A DNA stretch of 64,000 nucleotides from JBCCXL01 sp039191605 (GTDB lineage: Bacteria; Acidobacteriota; Thermoanaerobaculia; Multivoradales; JAHZIX01), in NCBI GenBank assembly GCA_039191605.1, contig JBCCXL010000005.1, forward strand, positions 1 to 64,000, given 5' to 3'. Positions 45,445-54,314 of this stretch are shown here, piece by piece. How positions within the stretch are numbered: position 1 is the first letter of the stretch; each line of letters begins with the position of its first letter. Below the pieces are notes generated by a model, which saw only the letters and a program-made list of their open reading frames with translations, made no database searches and had not been told where the DNA came from. The position numbers and the translations under genes were made by a program.

Positions 45445-47158
45445 GGGGCTGGCCTCCAGAGCGCTGCTGAATCAGCTTCGCCATCGCCTCCCGCAGACTG
45501 GATTCGCTGTCCAGCAGGAATTGAGCGGAGGTCACCACCTCTTCCCCCTCGGCCACGCCGGAGAGGATCTGCACCCGGGAAGCGCTCTCCACGCCGAGGG
45601 TCACGGAGCGCGGAATGTAGGTATCCGGCGCGCCGCCGGTGCCCGCCTCCCGCACCACCACTACGTTGCGGGCACCGGTGCGCAGCACCGATTCCAGCGG
45701 AACGGTAACCGTCGCATCGCTGCCCATGCCGGCACCCCCATCACCACTGGTACCGCCGCCGCTAGTACCGCCGCCGCTGGCGGCCAGGAAGCTGACGTCG
45801 GCGTACATCCCCGGCCGCAGCCGGCCGTCGGCGTTGGGCACCGCGAGCTTCACCGGCAGGGTGCGGGTGGCCTCGGTGAGCTCCGGCGCCAGGAAGCGCA
45901 CCCGACCGGTGAAGACCTCGCCGGGGAAGTAGGTCAGGCGCACCTCGGCGGTGGAGCCCTCCCGCACCCACGGGATCTGAGTCTCGAAGAGCTCCACCGA
46001 GAGCCACAGAGTGGCGAGATCGGCGATATGAAAGAGCTCCAAACCCGGACGCACGGCCATGCCTTCGAGACCGGAGACCTTCTTCATCACCACCCCGCTG
46101 GCGGGGGAGCGCACGGTGACGGTGCGCAGCACCTCCCCACCCTGCTCCAGCTGCCGCACCTGCTCTTCGCCGACATCCCAATAAGAGAGCCGGGTGCGAG
46201 CCGCCGTCACCAGCTCCTGAGCCCGCTGGCGCACCTCCTGCGGCGCGTTCGCCAAGGAGCGAGCGTAGGCCTGGGCGTCCAGCAGCTCCCGCTGGGTCTG
46301 TACCAGGTCCGGGGAGTAGACCTCGAAGAGAGGCTGCCCCTGACTCACCCGCTCACCGACGTAGTGCACGTAGACCGTCTCCACCCAGCCGGAGTACTTG
46401 GTGGTCACCGTCACCATGCGCTCCTGGTCGTATTCTAGATAGCCCACGGCGTCCAGGCGCCGCTCTAGCACCTCCCGGCGGGCGCGCTCGGTGCGCACGT
46501 TCATCGCCTGGGCGAGGCCGGCGTCGAGATGCACCGCGGGGCGCTCATCGAGAGACTCAGCTGGTGCGGATGGAGAAATCCCCGAGGTGCCGCCTGGGGC
46601 GTCCTCCAGAATCACCTCCACCAAGTCCATGCCACAGATGGGACAGGAGCCGGGATCCCCCTCAATCACCTGGGGATGCATGGGACAGGTCCAGAGGGCC
46701 TCGCCACCAGCTTCGGCCCCCTGGCCGTGATCGTGACCGTGATCGTGGTGATGAGCTGCATCGTGAGAGGGGTGGGAGGCCAAAGCAGCAGCCGATCCAG
46801 CCTCGGCCTCCCCGGGAGCCGCCGCCGGCACCAGGTCCATGCCGCAGATCGGGCAGGAGCCTGGGCCTTCCTGTAAGACCTGGGGATGCATGCCGCAGGT
46901 GTGAAGCTCGGCGGTAGCCGCTGGCCCAGCCGCATCTCCAGAGTCCGATCCGAGCCACGACGGCAGCGGCGAGATCCCTAAGGGATCCAGCACCAACAGC
47001 AGGGTCAAGGCTACGCCCACCAGCAGCCCACCGAGGGCTGCCCAGAGCGAGCCTCTAGCTCCTCGCGGAGGCTCCGCGCCGAGAATGTCTTCCTCTCTCT
47101 CGTACCCCGGCGGGAGCTCTTCGAGGGCGGGATCACGAGTTGAATTTTCGGCGCTCAT
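45434..47158 (-). CDS. cusB: RND periplasmic adaptor with two heavy-metal-binding modules
   Basis: The 574-residue protein has an N-terminal membrane helix (about 38-62). A first HTCGMHPQV...CPICGMDL module (residues 87-109) is followed by a His-rich linker (129-144), a second WTCPMHPQV...CPICGMDL module (157-179) and a CusB-like adaptor core starting near residue 205 with VGYLEYDQERMVTVT. The doubled metal-binding module and His linker are more elaborate than E. coli CusB. Its ATG overlaps the channel gene's stop (ATGA), and its 3' end overlaps cusA. Confidence 0.93.
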   Translation of the reverse strand: MSAENSTRDPALEELPPGYEREEDILGAEPPRGARGSLWAALGGLLVGVALTLLLVLDPLGISPLPSWLGSDSGDAAGPAATAELHTCGMHPQVLQEGPGSCPICGMDLVPAAAPGEAEAGSAAALASHPSHDAAHHHDHGHDHGQGAEAGGEALWTCPMHPQVIEGDPGSCPICGMDLVEVILEDAPGGTSGISPSAPAESLDERPAVHLDAGLAQAMNVRTERARREVLERRLDAVGYLEYDQERMVTVTTKYSGWVETVYVHYVGERVSQGQPLFEVYSPDLVQTQRELLDAQAYARSLANAPQEVRQRAQELVTAARTRLSYWDVGEEQVRQLEQGGEVLRTVTVRSPASGVVMKKVSGLEGMAVRPGLELFHIADLATLWLSVELFETQIPWVREGSTAEVRLTYFPGEVFTGRVRFLAPELTEATRTLPVKLAVPNADGRLRPGMYADVSFLAASGGGTSGGGTSGDGGAGMGSDATVTVPLESVLRTGARNVVVVREAGTGGAPDTYIPRSVTLGVESASRVQILSGVAEGEEVVTSAQFLLDSESSLREAMAKLIQQRSGGQPHAH

Positions 47159-48804
47159 GGCAGCTCTCCAGGGAGCTCCGCGGGACTCTCTAGGGAGTCC
47201 TGGGAGCGATGCACGGGATCTACAAAATCGATCAGCGGGCTGGCCAGCTCACCCTCCAGCTGAGCTCGGGCAATGGCGACATCCGCGGTGATCCGCGCCA
47301 GCGCCAGGCGCACCTCGAAGAGGGTGTGTTCGGCATCCAGGATTTCCAGGGCCGAAAGCTGAGCGGTGGCGTAGGCGGTCTCGGCGGAGGCCAGGGCGGC
47401 CTGGGCCTGAGGCAGCAGCACCTCCGCGGTGAGCCGCCGCTGGGACTCCAGCAGCGGCAGTCGGTGCAGCAGCTCCCCCACCCGCGCCGCCACCCGGCGC
47501 TCTAGATCCAGCAGCCGGGCCGACGCCGCCCGCTGCTTTTCCACCTGCTCCTCCACCGCCGCCCGGCGGCGCTCCCGAGCGAGGGGCACCGCCACTCCCG
47601 CCGTCAACGCCAGCACGTCGTCGCCGTTTCCCTGCGGCGGCGCTCGGCGCCCGGCGGCGTCTCGGCGCTCCCCCACCTCGGTCCATCCCAAACCGATCCG
47701 CAAATCCGGCCAGCGGTCCCGCCGCGCCAGCTCCACCAGCGGCTCGAAGCGCTCCACCGCCACCCGCGCCGCCGCCATGTCGGGCCGATCCCGCAGCGCC
47801 GCCCGCACCCAAGACTCCAGCTCCGGCTCTGCCCAGGTGCCTGGCACCTCCCCGGCCTGCCGATCGAAGAAGAAGGTGCCTGGCACCTCTGCGGAGCGCT
47901 CCTCTTCAGAGGCCACCTCTTCAGCAGGCAGATCTTCGGGGAGAAGCTCCGCGGAGGAGGCTGCCAACAGAGCCCGGCCTGCCAGAGGAGCCTGAGCAGC
48001 GGCTCCCCGCAGGGCGTTGAATTGAGACAGCAGCTGGCCGTGACGCACCTCCAGCGCCAGCAGCTCCTGCTCTGCCCGGGTAATCGCGCTCTGCAGCCGC
48101 AAGACCTCCTGCTGGCGACCGGCACCGGTGGCGTAGCGGGAGCGGGCCACCACCTCGTGGCGCCGCAGATGGTCGCGCTCTTCGGTGGCGATGAGGCGGT
48201 GCTCTTCGAGGAAGGCGAGCTCTTCCAGCAGCCGGCGAGCCTCCGTCAGCACCTCCAGCCGCACCGACTCCAGGTGGCCGTGGGCCGCCACCACCGCCAG
48301 CGCCGCCGCCTGCTCCGCCAGCCCCAATTTGCCGTACACCGGGATTCGCTGGCTGATCTGAAGCTGCCCCCGCTGGGGCCCGACCCGGGTCTCCGGCGGC
48401 AGAGCGAAGAGGGTCAGCTGAATCTCTGGATCCGGCAGGGCGCGCACCTGGGGCGCCCGCTGGCGAGCAGCGGCCACCTCGTGACGGGCAGCGGCGACTC
48501 GGGCGCTGCGCCGCAGCACCTCCTCCAGCGGCAGGCGATGAGCTAGCGGCAAAGCTTCCAGCAGCTCCGCAGCCGCGGCCGGCGGCGGCGCTTCAAAAGC
48601 CACCGACAGACTTTGTTGGACCTGCTGGGCCTGATCGCTTTGTTGAGACAAAGCCTCCGGCGGCGATAGCGCTAAATAGATAGCGAGACCGCATGGAACC
48701 AGCAGCCGGCGGGATGAAGGGCCTAGAACGCCTAGAGCAATGCGAAGAAAGCCAGGCCAGGGATCAACAAATCGACACGCGAGGCGAGGGAATTCGACGG
48801 GCAA
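47155..48804 (-). CDS. TolC/CusC-type outer membrane channel
   Basis: The 549-residue protein shows the duplicated outer-membrane efflux repeat: PLEEVLRRSARVAAARHEVAAAR in the first half and ALRDRPDMAAARVAVERF in the second. Long heptad helices and SALEILDAEHTLFEVRLALA are also present. An N-terminal export segment ends near residue 53. Two GTGCCTGGCAC palindromes 39 bases apart (47837 and 47876) lie in the gene and are translated as VPGT in an acidic inserted loop between the halves. It would complete the trans-envelope copper efflux complex. Confidence 0.88.
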   Translation of the reverse strand: MPVEFPRLACRFVDPWPGFLRIALGVLGPSSRRLLVPCGLAIYLALSPPEALSQQSDQAQQVQQSLSVAFEAPPPAAAAELLEALPLAHRLPLEEVLRRSARVAAARHEVAAARQRAPQVRALPDPEIQLTLFALPPETRVGPQRGQLQISQRIPVYGKLGLAEQAAALAVVAAHGHLESVRLEVLTEARRLLEELAFLEEHRLIATEERDHLRRHEVVARSRYATGAGRQQEVLRLQSAITRAEQELLALEVRHGQLLSQFNALRGAAAQAPLAGRALLAASSAELLPEDLPAEEVASEEERSAEVPGTFFFDRQAGEVPGTWAEPELESWVRAALRDRPDMAAARVAVERFEPLVELARRDRWPDLRIGLGWTEVGERRDAAGRRAPPQGNGDDVLALTAGVAVPLARERRRAAVEEQVEKQRAASARLLDLERRVAARVGELLHRLPLLESQRRLTAEVLLPQAQAALASAETAYATAQLSALEILDAEHTLFEVRLALARITADVAIARAQLEGELASPLIDFVDPVHRSQDSLESPAELPGELP

Positions 48805-48899
48805 GAGAAACCTCCCCGAGGTTCGTTTCGAACGAGCAGCGGACGGCGACGCGCACCACGGCGCGGCACCTTCCGCTCAGGAAACGAGCTCAGGAAGGA

Positions 48900-49415
48900 T
48901 CAAAGGATCCAGCGATCCAGCAGGCTCAGGCGCGCCAGCTGGTGCGGAGGATCGGGGGGTCTAGGGACGAATTCGCTGGTGGAGACGGGCGGAGCGAGAC
49001 GGGCCGCCGGCACCGCCAACGGCGGCAGCAGCTGAGCATCGCCACTCGGCGCCGGCAGGGCCCTCAGCGGGTGCTCGGGCTCGTCCTGGGCCGAGTCGAA
49101 ACAGCACTCCATCGCCGCCGGAGCGCTCTCCCCCTTCGAAGGCGTCGCGGGCTCTTCGGCCGGCTGCTCGGCAACCTGGTGAGATTCCGCCACGCCATGG
49201 CAAGACGGAGCGCCATGGGCTGGCTCAACCCTCTCACCCTCGCCCTGTTTCGCCTCTTGCGTCCTCTCCCCGTGCTCCATCTCCCCTCCCGCCACCATCA
49301 TCGCGCAGGCGTCCCAAGGCAGGCAAAGGCCCGGGCAGAAGGTGGCCAATGCGCCGGAGAAAATCCAGGCGCAAAGCAGCAGAAGGGTCGGCAGCTGTCG
49401 AGAACGACGCAACAT
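48900..49415 (-). CDS. Small exported Met/His/Cys-rich protein, first gene of copper operon
   Basis: A 171-residue frame with a signal-like start, then FCPGLCLPWDACAMM, a Glu/His/Met-containing linker (GGEMEHGER, APSCHGVAESHQ) and MECCFD. No family was recognised, but Cys, Met and His enrichment plus position 95 bases upstream of the channel gene suggest periplasmic copper binding or a CopL-like role. There is no Shine-Dalgarno; a hairpin lies immediately before the ATG. Real but uncharacterised is the best reading. Confidence 0.6.
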   Translation of the reverse strand: MLRRSRQLPTLLLLCAWIFSGALATFCPGLCLPWDACAMMVAGGEMEHGERTQEAKQGEGERVEPAHGAPSCHGVAESHQVAEQPAEEPATPSKGESAPAAMECCFDSAQDEPEHPLRALPAPSGDAQLLPPLAVPAARLAPPVSTSEFVPRPPDPPHQLARLSLLDRWIL

Positions 49416-49419
49416 AAGA

Positions 49420-49441
49420 GCTGGATGATAGCATCCTCAGC
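49420..49441 (-). promoter_or_regulatory. Inverted repeat just before copper operon start
   Basis: GCTG-GATG pairs with CATC-CAGC around an ATAG loop with one bulged base (49420-49441), ending 5 bases from the first ATG of the copper operon. It could be an operator or an RNA hairpin affecting initiation, since a Shine-Dalgarno is missing. No copper-box consensus was recognised. Confidence 0.4.
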
Positions 49442-49568
49442 CTATTCCGTATCCTTGGCAGGAGCGTCGGTGGTCCCCTCGAGATCACCGCGGGAGACGA
49501 TCAAAGAAGGCCGCAGGGTTCTCAAGAGGGCCCTTATCGGCACTCATCCCATCAGTTGAGGAAGCTCC

Positions 49569-50534
49569 GTGATCGTCTACAAAGACTACGACCAGAAGCA
49601 GCTGGATCATCAATACAACAAGCGAGCGGAAGTCCCGAACTTCCAGGTCTACGTCGACGACTGGCAGCGGCGCAGCGAGGAGGCGCGGGGGCGGTGGGCT
49701 CACCAAAGTGATCTGAGCTACGGCTCCGGCCCGCGGGAGACGCTGGACTTCTTTTCCGCCGATGCTGACGGCGGCCCCCTGCTGATCTTTCTCCACGGCG
49801 GCTATTGGCAGGCGATGGACAAAAGCGTCTTCCACTTCCTGGTAGAGGGCTTCCTGCCCCTGGGGGTCCATTGCGCCATCGTCAACTATCCCCTTGCCCC
49901 GGCGGCCACCATGGACGAGATCGTGGGCTCCAGCCGCCGCGCCCTCGCCTGGCTCGCCCGCCGCGCAAGCGCCCTGGGCTTCGACGCCGAGACGATCCAT
50001 GTCTCCGGCCACTCCGCCGGGGGACACCTCGTCGCGATGCTCGCCGCGACCTCCCGCGAGGAGCTAGAGGCCTTCGAAGGCTCCACCGAACCACGATCCG
50101 AGGGCGAGGCCATCGACCCGCTACCGGAGCAGCCGGTGCACAGCGTCTGCGCCCTCTCCGGCCTCTTCGATCTCAAGCCGGTGCGCCTGAGCTATCTCAA
50201 CGCCGTTCTCGGGATGAACGCCGACTGCGCCCAGCGCAACAGCCCCCAATACCTCAACGCAGTATCCACCGCTCCCCTGGTGGTAGGCGTCGGCGGCGAC
50301 GAGGCGGATGAATTTCTCGCCCAGAGCAGAGACTTCGCCAGTCGCTGGCGGCAGCAGGGCCTCGAGATCGAGGAGTGGGCGCCGGAGGGCGCCAATCACT
50401 TCAATATTCTGGACGACTTCTGTCAGCCCGGCGGCCAGCTGCACAGCGCGGTACTGCGGCAGCTGGGGCTTCCCGGGGCCGGATTCAGCGTGGCGCCCTC
50501 ACCCCCCGGCGAGGACGCCCTCAGCGGTACTTAA
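49569..50534 (+). CDS. Alpha/beta hydrolase, kynurenine-formamidase-like
   Basis: The GTG at 49569 has GAGGAAG 5 bases upstream. The 321-residue protein begins YDQKQLDHQYNKR, as in eukaryote-type arylformamidases and their bacterial homologues. The oxyanion motif is HGGYW, the nucleophile lies in HVSGHSAGGHL, an acid is likely in GVGGDEADEF, and the catalytic His is in GANHFNIL. It may hydrolyse N-formylkynurenine or another carboxylester/amide; tryptophan-catabolic neighbours are absent. It is divergent from the copper operon. Confidence 0.88.
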   Translation: MIVYKDYDQKQLDHQYNKRAEVPNFQVYVDDWQRRSEEARGRWAHQSDLSYGSGPRETLDFFSADADGGPLLIFLHGGYWQAMDKSVFHFLVEGFLPLGVHCAIVNYPLAPAATMDEIVGSSRRALAWLARRASALGFDAETIHVSGHSAGGHLVAMLAATSREELEAFEGSTEPRSEGEAIDPLPEQPVHSVCALSGLFDLKPVRLSYLNAVLGMNADCAQRNSPQYLNAVSTAPLVVGVGGDEADEFLAQSRDFASRWRQQGLEIEEWAPEGANHFNILDDFCQPGGQLHSAVLRQLGLPGAGFSVAPSPPGEDALSGT

Positions 50535-50578
50535 ACTCAGCCCCAGAAGTCCAAGCAGGGAACCTCGGGGCAGAGAAG

Positions 50579-51421
50579 TCAGAGCAGCGACTCGACCTCG
50601 ATCTCGCTGAGCTCGATGGTCGAGACCGGCTCTAGGGTCTCGACGAACTTCTCGTTGAGGCTGTCGACGGTGAAGGACCCCTCCCCGCTGACGCCGAGAT
50701 TCTCCGCATCGAAGAACAGAAGCCCCTCCACCCGGCGATAGTTGAAGAGCTTGCGGTAGCGCAGCCCGCCACGCTCCCGGCCGGTGCCAAAGGTATAGCC
50801 GTAGGCCTCCAGGCGAGCGGTCTTGGGGTCGAAGAAGTAGACGTACTCATCGGATGCGTCGGTGCTAGATCCCGCCGCGAAGACCACCTTCACCCGGTGT
50901 AGAGAGCGGTTTCCCCAGGTCTCGATGCCCTGATCGATCTTGTAGGCATCGGCATCGTTGAGTCGGAAGGGCAGAAAGGGGAAGTAGGTCCGCGCGCTAA
51001 CGAAATCCCGGGCGCGCTGCTCCTGCTCGTCGTTCAGCGGCACCACCACGCCGTCCTCGCGACGCTCGACGCTGTCGTTTCTCGAGCGCACCACGATCCG
51101 CTTGCCCTCCTCCGTCTGGGATTCCACCTGATGATCGAAGCGGCTGCCGCTCATCGTCGAACGCACCTTGAAGGAGCCGGATTTCGAGCTCACCAAGAGC
51201 TCTGAATTCGACCACAAGAAGAGTTCTCCGCCGTGGAATTCGATCGCGCGGTCGACGATCTCCAACCTCTCTACCGCATCCTTATGAGGCGCCTTGCTCT
51301 CCTCCGCCGCCGCGGGAGTCGCCACGACGGCCATCACCAGAAGTAGGCAGATGCCCACGCCGAGCATCGAGGCGAGAGGGAATCGAGAATCGGAACGAAG
51401 GCGATGAGAGATTGCGTGCAC
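50579..51421 (-). CDS. Exported DUF6503/LolA-like protein
   Basis: A GTG at 51421 is preferred because AGGAGA lies 6 bases upstream; the longest frame uses a TTG at 51436. The 280-residue protein has a signal peptide ending TPAAAEE, then an AIEFHGGELFLWSNSEL start and FPFLPFRLNDADAYKI, followed by alternating beta strands ending in a VSTIELSEIEVE strand. This resembles DUF6503 and the LolA/LolB half-barrel. A periplasmic carrier or surface protein is likely; the ligand is unknown. Confidence 0.7.
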   Translation of the reverse strand: MHAISHRLRSDSRFPLASMLGVGICLLLVMAVVATPAAAEESKAPHKDAVERLEIVDRAIEFHGGELFLWSNSELLVSSKSGSFKVRSTMSGSRFDHQVESQTEEGKRIVVRSRNDSVERREDGVVVPLNDEQEQRARDFVSARTYFPFLPFRLNDADAYKIDQGIETWGNRSLHRVKVVFAAGSSTDASDEYVYFFDPKTARLEAYGYTFGTGRERGGLRYRKLFNYRRVEGLLFFDAENLGVSGEGSFTVDSLNEKFVETLEPVSTIELSEIEVESLL

Positions 51422-51727
51422 GGGAGATCTCCTCAAGGTTTTTCGTCCCTGCGGTCGATGGATCCAGCGGGCGATCCCCTCGAAGTGAAGGCACCGGAGG
51501 CGAGATCGCCGGAAGCGGGGACGGGAAGAATCGCTGATCAGTAGTGGATGGCAGAAGTGGGAGTTGAGCTCTGGCAGTTCTGTCGAAGGGACCGGCGGTG
51601 GTCGCTCTGGCGAGAAGGTACGACCTGGGGACTACCGTGGTTTCAGACCAGCGAGGTGAGAACCCATGGGCTCAAGCTCTCACCGGGAGCCGGAAAGGGA
51701 ATTGGTCGGGGAACCGATAAGGCAGCC

Positions 51728-54133
51728 TCAGAGCACGTTACGGCGAGCTTCCTCTTCCTGGCCGAAGACGCGGTCGAACCAGCGCCGGAAGGGATGCTGC
51801 TCCCGCTCTCGATCCTGGCGGTCTCGCCTCGGTCGGCGGTCATCGTGCCACCAGCGGGAGTGCAGCGGGCAGAGATCCGCCGGCTGATAGCCCTCGCGGA
51901 AGACCTCCACCAGGACGTCCGGACAGCTCTCCGTCGCCAGATCCCCGGAGGCGGGATCGACGGCGGCGGTGACGATTCCCTCTGGGGCCTCGAATCGTGG
52001 CCATCCGCCGCTGGGGCTCACCCCCTCGATGAAGCGAGACCAGATCGGCAGCGCCGCCCGGGTGCCGGAGAGGCGGGTGGTGGAGTTGTCGTCGTAGCCT
52101 ACCCACACCACCGCCGCCAGCCGCGAGGAATAGCCGCCGAACCAGCTGTCGCGGCGATCGTTGGTGGTGCCAGTCTTGCCCGCTAGGGGCCCCCGCAGGC
52201 CATCGTAGCGGGCGCGGCGGGCGGTCCCCCGCTCGAACACCCCCTGCAGGACAGAGGTCAGCAGATAGGCGCTCTGAGGGGAGATCACTCTCTCCCCCTC
52301 CGCCGTCTCCAGCGCCGGCACCGCCTCCCCGGTGGCGGTGTAGATCGCGGTCAGGCCGTGAGCCGGGGGGCGCACGCCGCCGGAAGCCAGGGTGCCGTAG
52401 GCGGTGGCCATCTCCAGAGCGGTGACCTCGAAGGCCCCCAGGGCCAGCGACGGGAGGGGCTCCATGCGGCCTTCGAAGCCGAGGCCTCGGGCTAGCTCCA
52501 CCACCCGCTTGAGGCCGGTCTCCAAAGCGAGGCGCACTGTCGGCACGTTGCGGCTGCGCTCCACGGCGGTGCGCACGCTCATCCAGCCCTCGAAATCGTC
52601 GTCGTCGTTCTGCGGGCTCCAGCGCCGCCCCGCCAGGGTGACGGTGATGGGAGAGTCGTCCACCAGGCTGGAGGGCGCCGCCACGCCGCGCTCGAAGGCC
52701 GCCGCATAAACCACCGGCTTGAAGGCGCTACCGGCCTGACGGCGGGCCCCGGCGACTCGATCGAATTGGCTCGTCCCGTAGTCTCGACCGCCGACGTAAG
52801 CGCGAATGCCGCCGCTCTCGGGGTCCACCGCCACCAGCGACCCCTGCAGCGGCTCCGGCCCTTCGTGATTCTTCTGCCAGCCTTCTTCCAGGCTCTCCAG
52901 GCCCCAGCTGACGGCCTCCTCCGCCCGCTCCTGAGCCTTGGCGTCGAGGGTGGTGAGCAGCTGATAGCCGGCGTCTTCCAGGCCGTGGATGCCGAAGCGC
53001 TGCTGAGCCTCCTGGGTGACGTAATCGCTGAAGTAGGGCGCGAAGCGCACCCGCAGCGGCCCCTGCTCCACCTTCAGCTCCGCCTGCCGGGCCGTCGCCA
53101 GCAGCTCTGGATCCAGCCATTTGAGCTCACCGATCCGATCCAGCACCCGATCCCGCCGCTCCAAACAGCGCTCCGGATGATTCAGCGGGTGATAGATCGC
53201 CGGAGCGGGGATCATTCCCGCCAGCGCCGCCGCCTCTTCCAGGGTCAGTTCCTCCACCGGCTTGTGGAAATAGGCCCAGGAGGCCGCCCCGACGCCGTGC
53301 AGATTGGTGCCCGCCACGCTGCCGAGGTAGATCTCGTTGAGGTACGCCTCGAGGATCGCCTGCTTGCTGTAGCGCATCTCCACCAACACGGCGAGGAGCA
53401 TCTCCCGAACCTTGCGGGAGACGGTGCGCTCGTGGGTCAGGAAGAGGTTCTTCACCAGCTGCTGGGTCAGGGTGCTGCCCCCCTGGCGCACGGTGCCGCC
53501 CCTGAAATTCACCCAGGCGGCGCGCAGGATCCCGGTGACCGAGACCCCGGCGTGACGGAAAAAGTCGTCGTCCTCCATCGCCAACACCGCCCGCACCAGA
53601 TCGTCCGGCACCTCTTCCAGCGTCACCGCCCGCCGCTCGATGCGCTGTGGGCCGTAGACGCTGCCGATGAGGGTCGGATCCAGCAGCGCCTGCCGCACCC
53701 GCTCCCCGCCCCACTCCAGGGCGACGATACGCTGGTCCCGCACCCGCACCTGGAGCAGGCTCGGGGCCATCGCCCCCTCAGGGCTCAGGAAGGAGCGCAG
53801 CTTCGCCGCCAGCGCCCCGTCTTCCCGCAGGTAGGTGCCGGCCTCCAGCGAAGCCTCCGCCGCCACCGCGCGATAACCGCGCTCGGTGAGCAGAGCCTCC
53901 ACCTCATCGAGGCTGATCTTCTCGCCGAGGGAAAGGCTGGCGTTGGCGCCGTAGAGTCTCGAGGGCTCGCTGGGGCTGCGTCCCTCCAGCTGCCCCGCCA
54001 GCTGCCAAAAGGGCGCCAGCACCCAGAAGGCCGCCGCCACCAGCGCCACCAGAACCACCGCCGCCCCGCGCCGCCACCACGGGGATCTCGCCTTCGTGCG
54101 CACGGTCTTCTTGACGACGCGGATCCAGCTCAT
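51728..54133 (-). CDS. Penicillin-binding protein 1B-like bifunctional peptidoglycan synthase
   Basis: The 801-residue protein has an N-terminal membrane helix (about 25-45) and a UB2H-like domain with GYRAVAAEASLEAGTYLR. The glycosyltransferase 51 domain has catalytic Glu in AMEDDDFFRHAG, GGSTLTQQLVKN and EMRYSKQAILEAYLNEIY. The transpeptidase has SAFK (Ser469-Lys472), SRN and KTGTTND. It polymerises lipid II and cross-links peptides in the periplasm. The closest layout is PBP1B of Gram-negatives. Confidence 0.94.
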   Translation of the reverse strand: MSWIRVVKKTVRTKARSPWWRRGAAVVLVALVAAAFWVLAPFWQLAGQLEGRSPSEPSRLYGANASLSLGEKISLDEVEALLTERGYRAVAAEASLEAGTYLREDGALAAKLRSFLSPEGAMAPSLLQVRVRDQRIVALEWGGERVRQALLDPTLIGSVYGPQRIERRAVTLEEVPDDLVRAVLAMEDDDFFRHAGVSVTGILRAAWVNFRGGTVRQGGSTLTQQLVKNLFLTHERTVSRKVREMLLAVLVEMRYSKQAILEAYLNEIYLGSVAGTNLHGVGAASWAYFHKPVEELTLEEAAALAGMIPAPAIYHPLNHPERCLERRDRVLDRIGELKWLDPELLATARQAELKVEQGPLRVRFAPYFSDYVTQEAQQRFGIHGLEDAGYQLLTTLDAKAQERAEEAVSWGLESLEEGWQKNHEGPEPLQGSLVAVDPESGGIRAYVGGRDYGTSQFDRVAGARRQAGSAFKPVVYAAAFERGVAAPSSLVDDSPITVTLAGRRWSPQNDDDDFEGWMSVRTAVERSRNVPTVRLALETGLKRVVELARGLGFEGRMEPLPSLALGAFEVTALEMATAYGTLASGGVRPPAHGLTAIYTATGEAVPALETAEGERVISPQSAYLLTSVLQGVFERGTARRARYDGLRGPLAGKTGTTNDRRDSWFGGYSSRLAAVVWVGYDDNSTTRLSGTRAALPIWSRFIEGVSPSGGWPRFEAPEGIVTAAVDPASGDLATESCPDVLVEVFREGYQPADLCPLHSRWWHDDRRPRRDRQDREREQHPFRRWFDRVFGQEEEARRNVL

Positions 54134-54314
54134 ATCTCCATTGTACGGGAGATCGCCGGCGCTGATCCGCTTCCCTGCTTCGAGTCATTTCCCACTACAG
54201 CATCAGCGCAGCCCTCATGAAGCTCCCGAGAAGCCGTAGAAGACTTGGGGGTCGAGGCCGGAACACCTGGTGGGAGACGAGGGATTGCGGCGAAACTGAT
54301 AGAATCTTCGGCCC

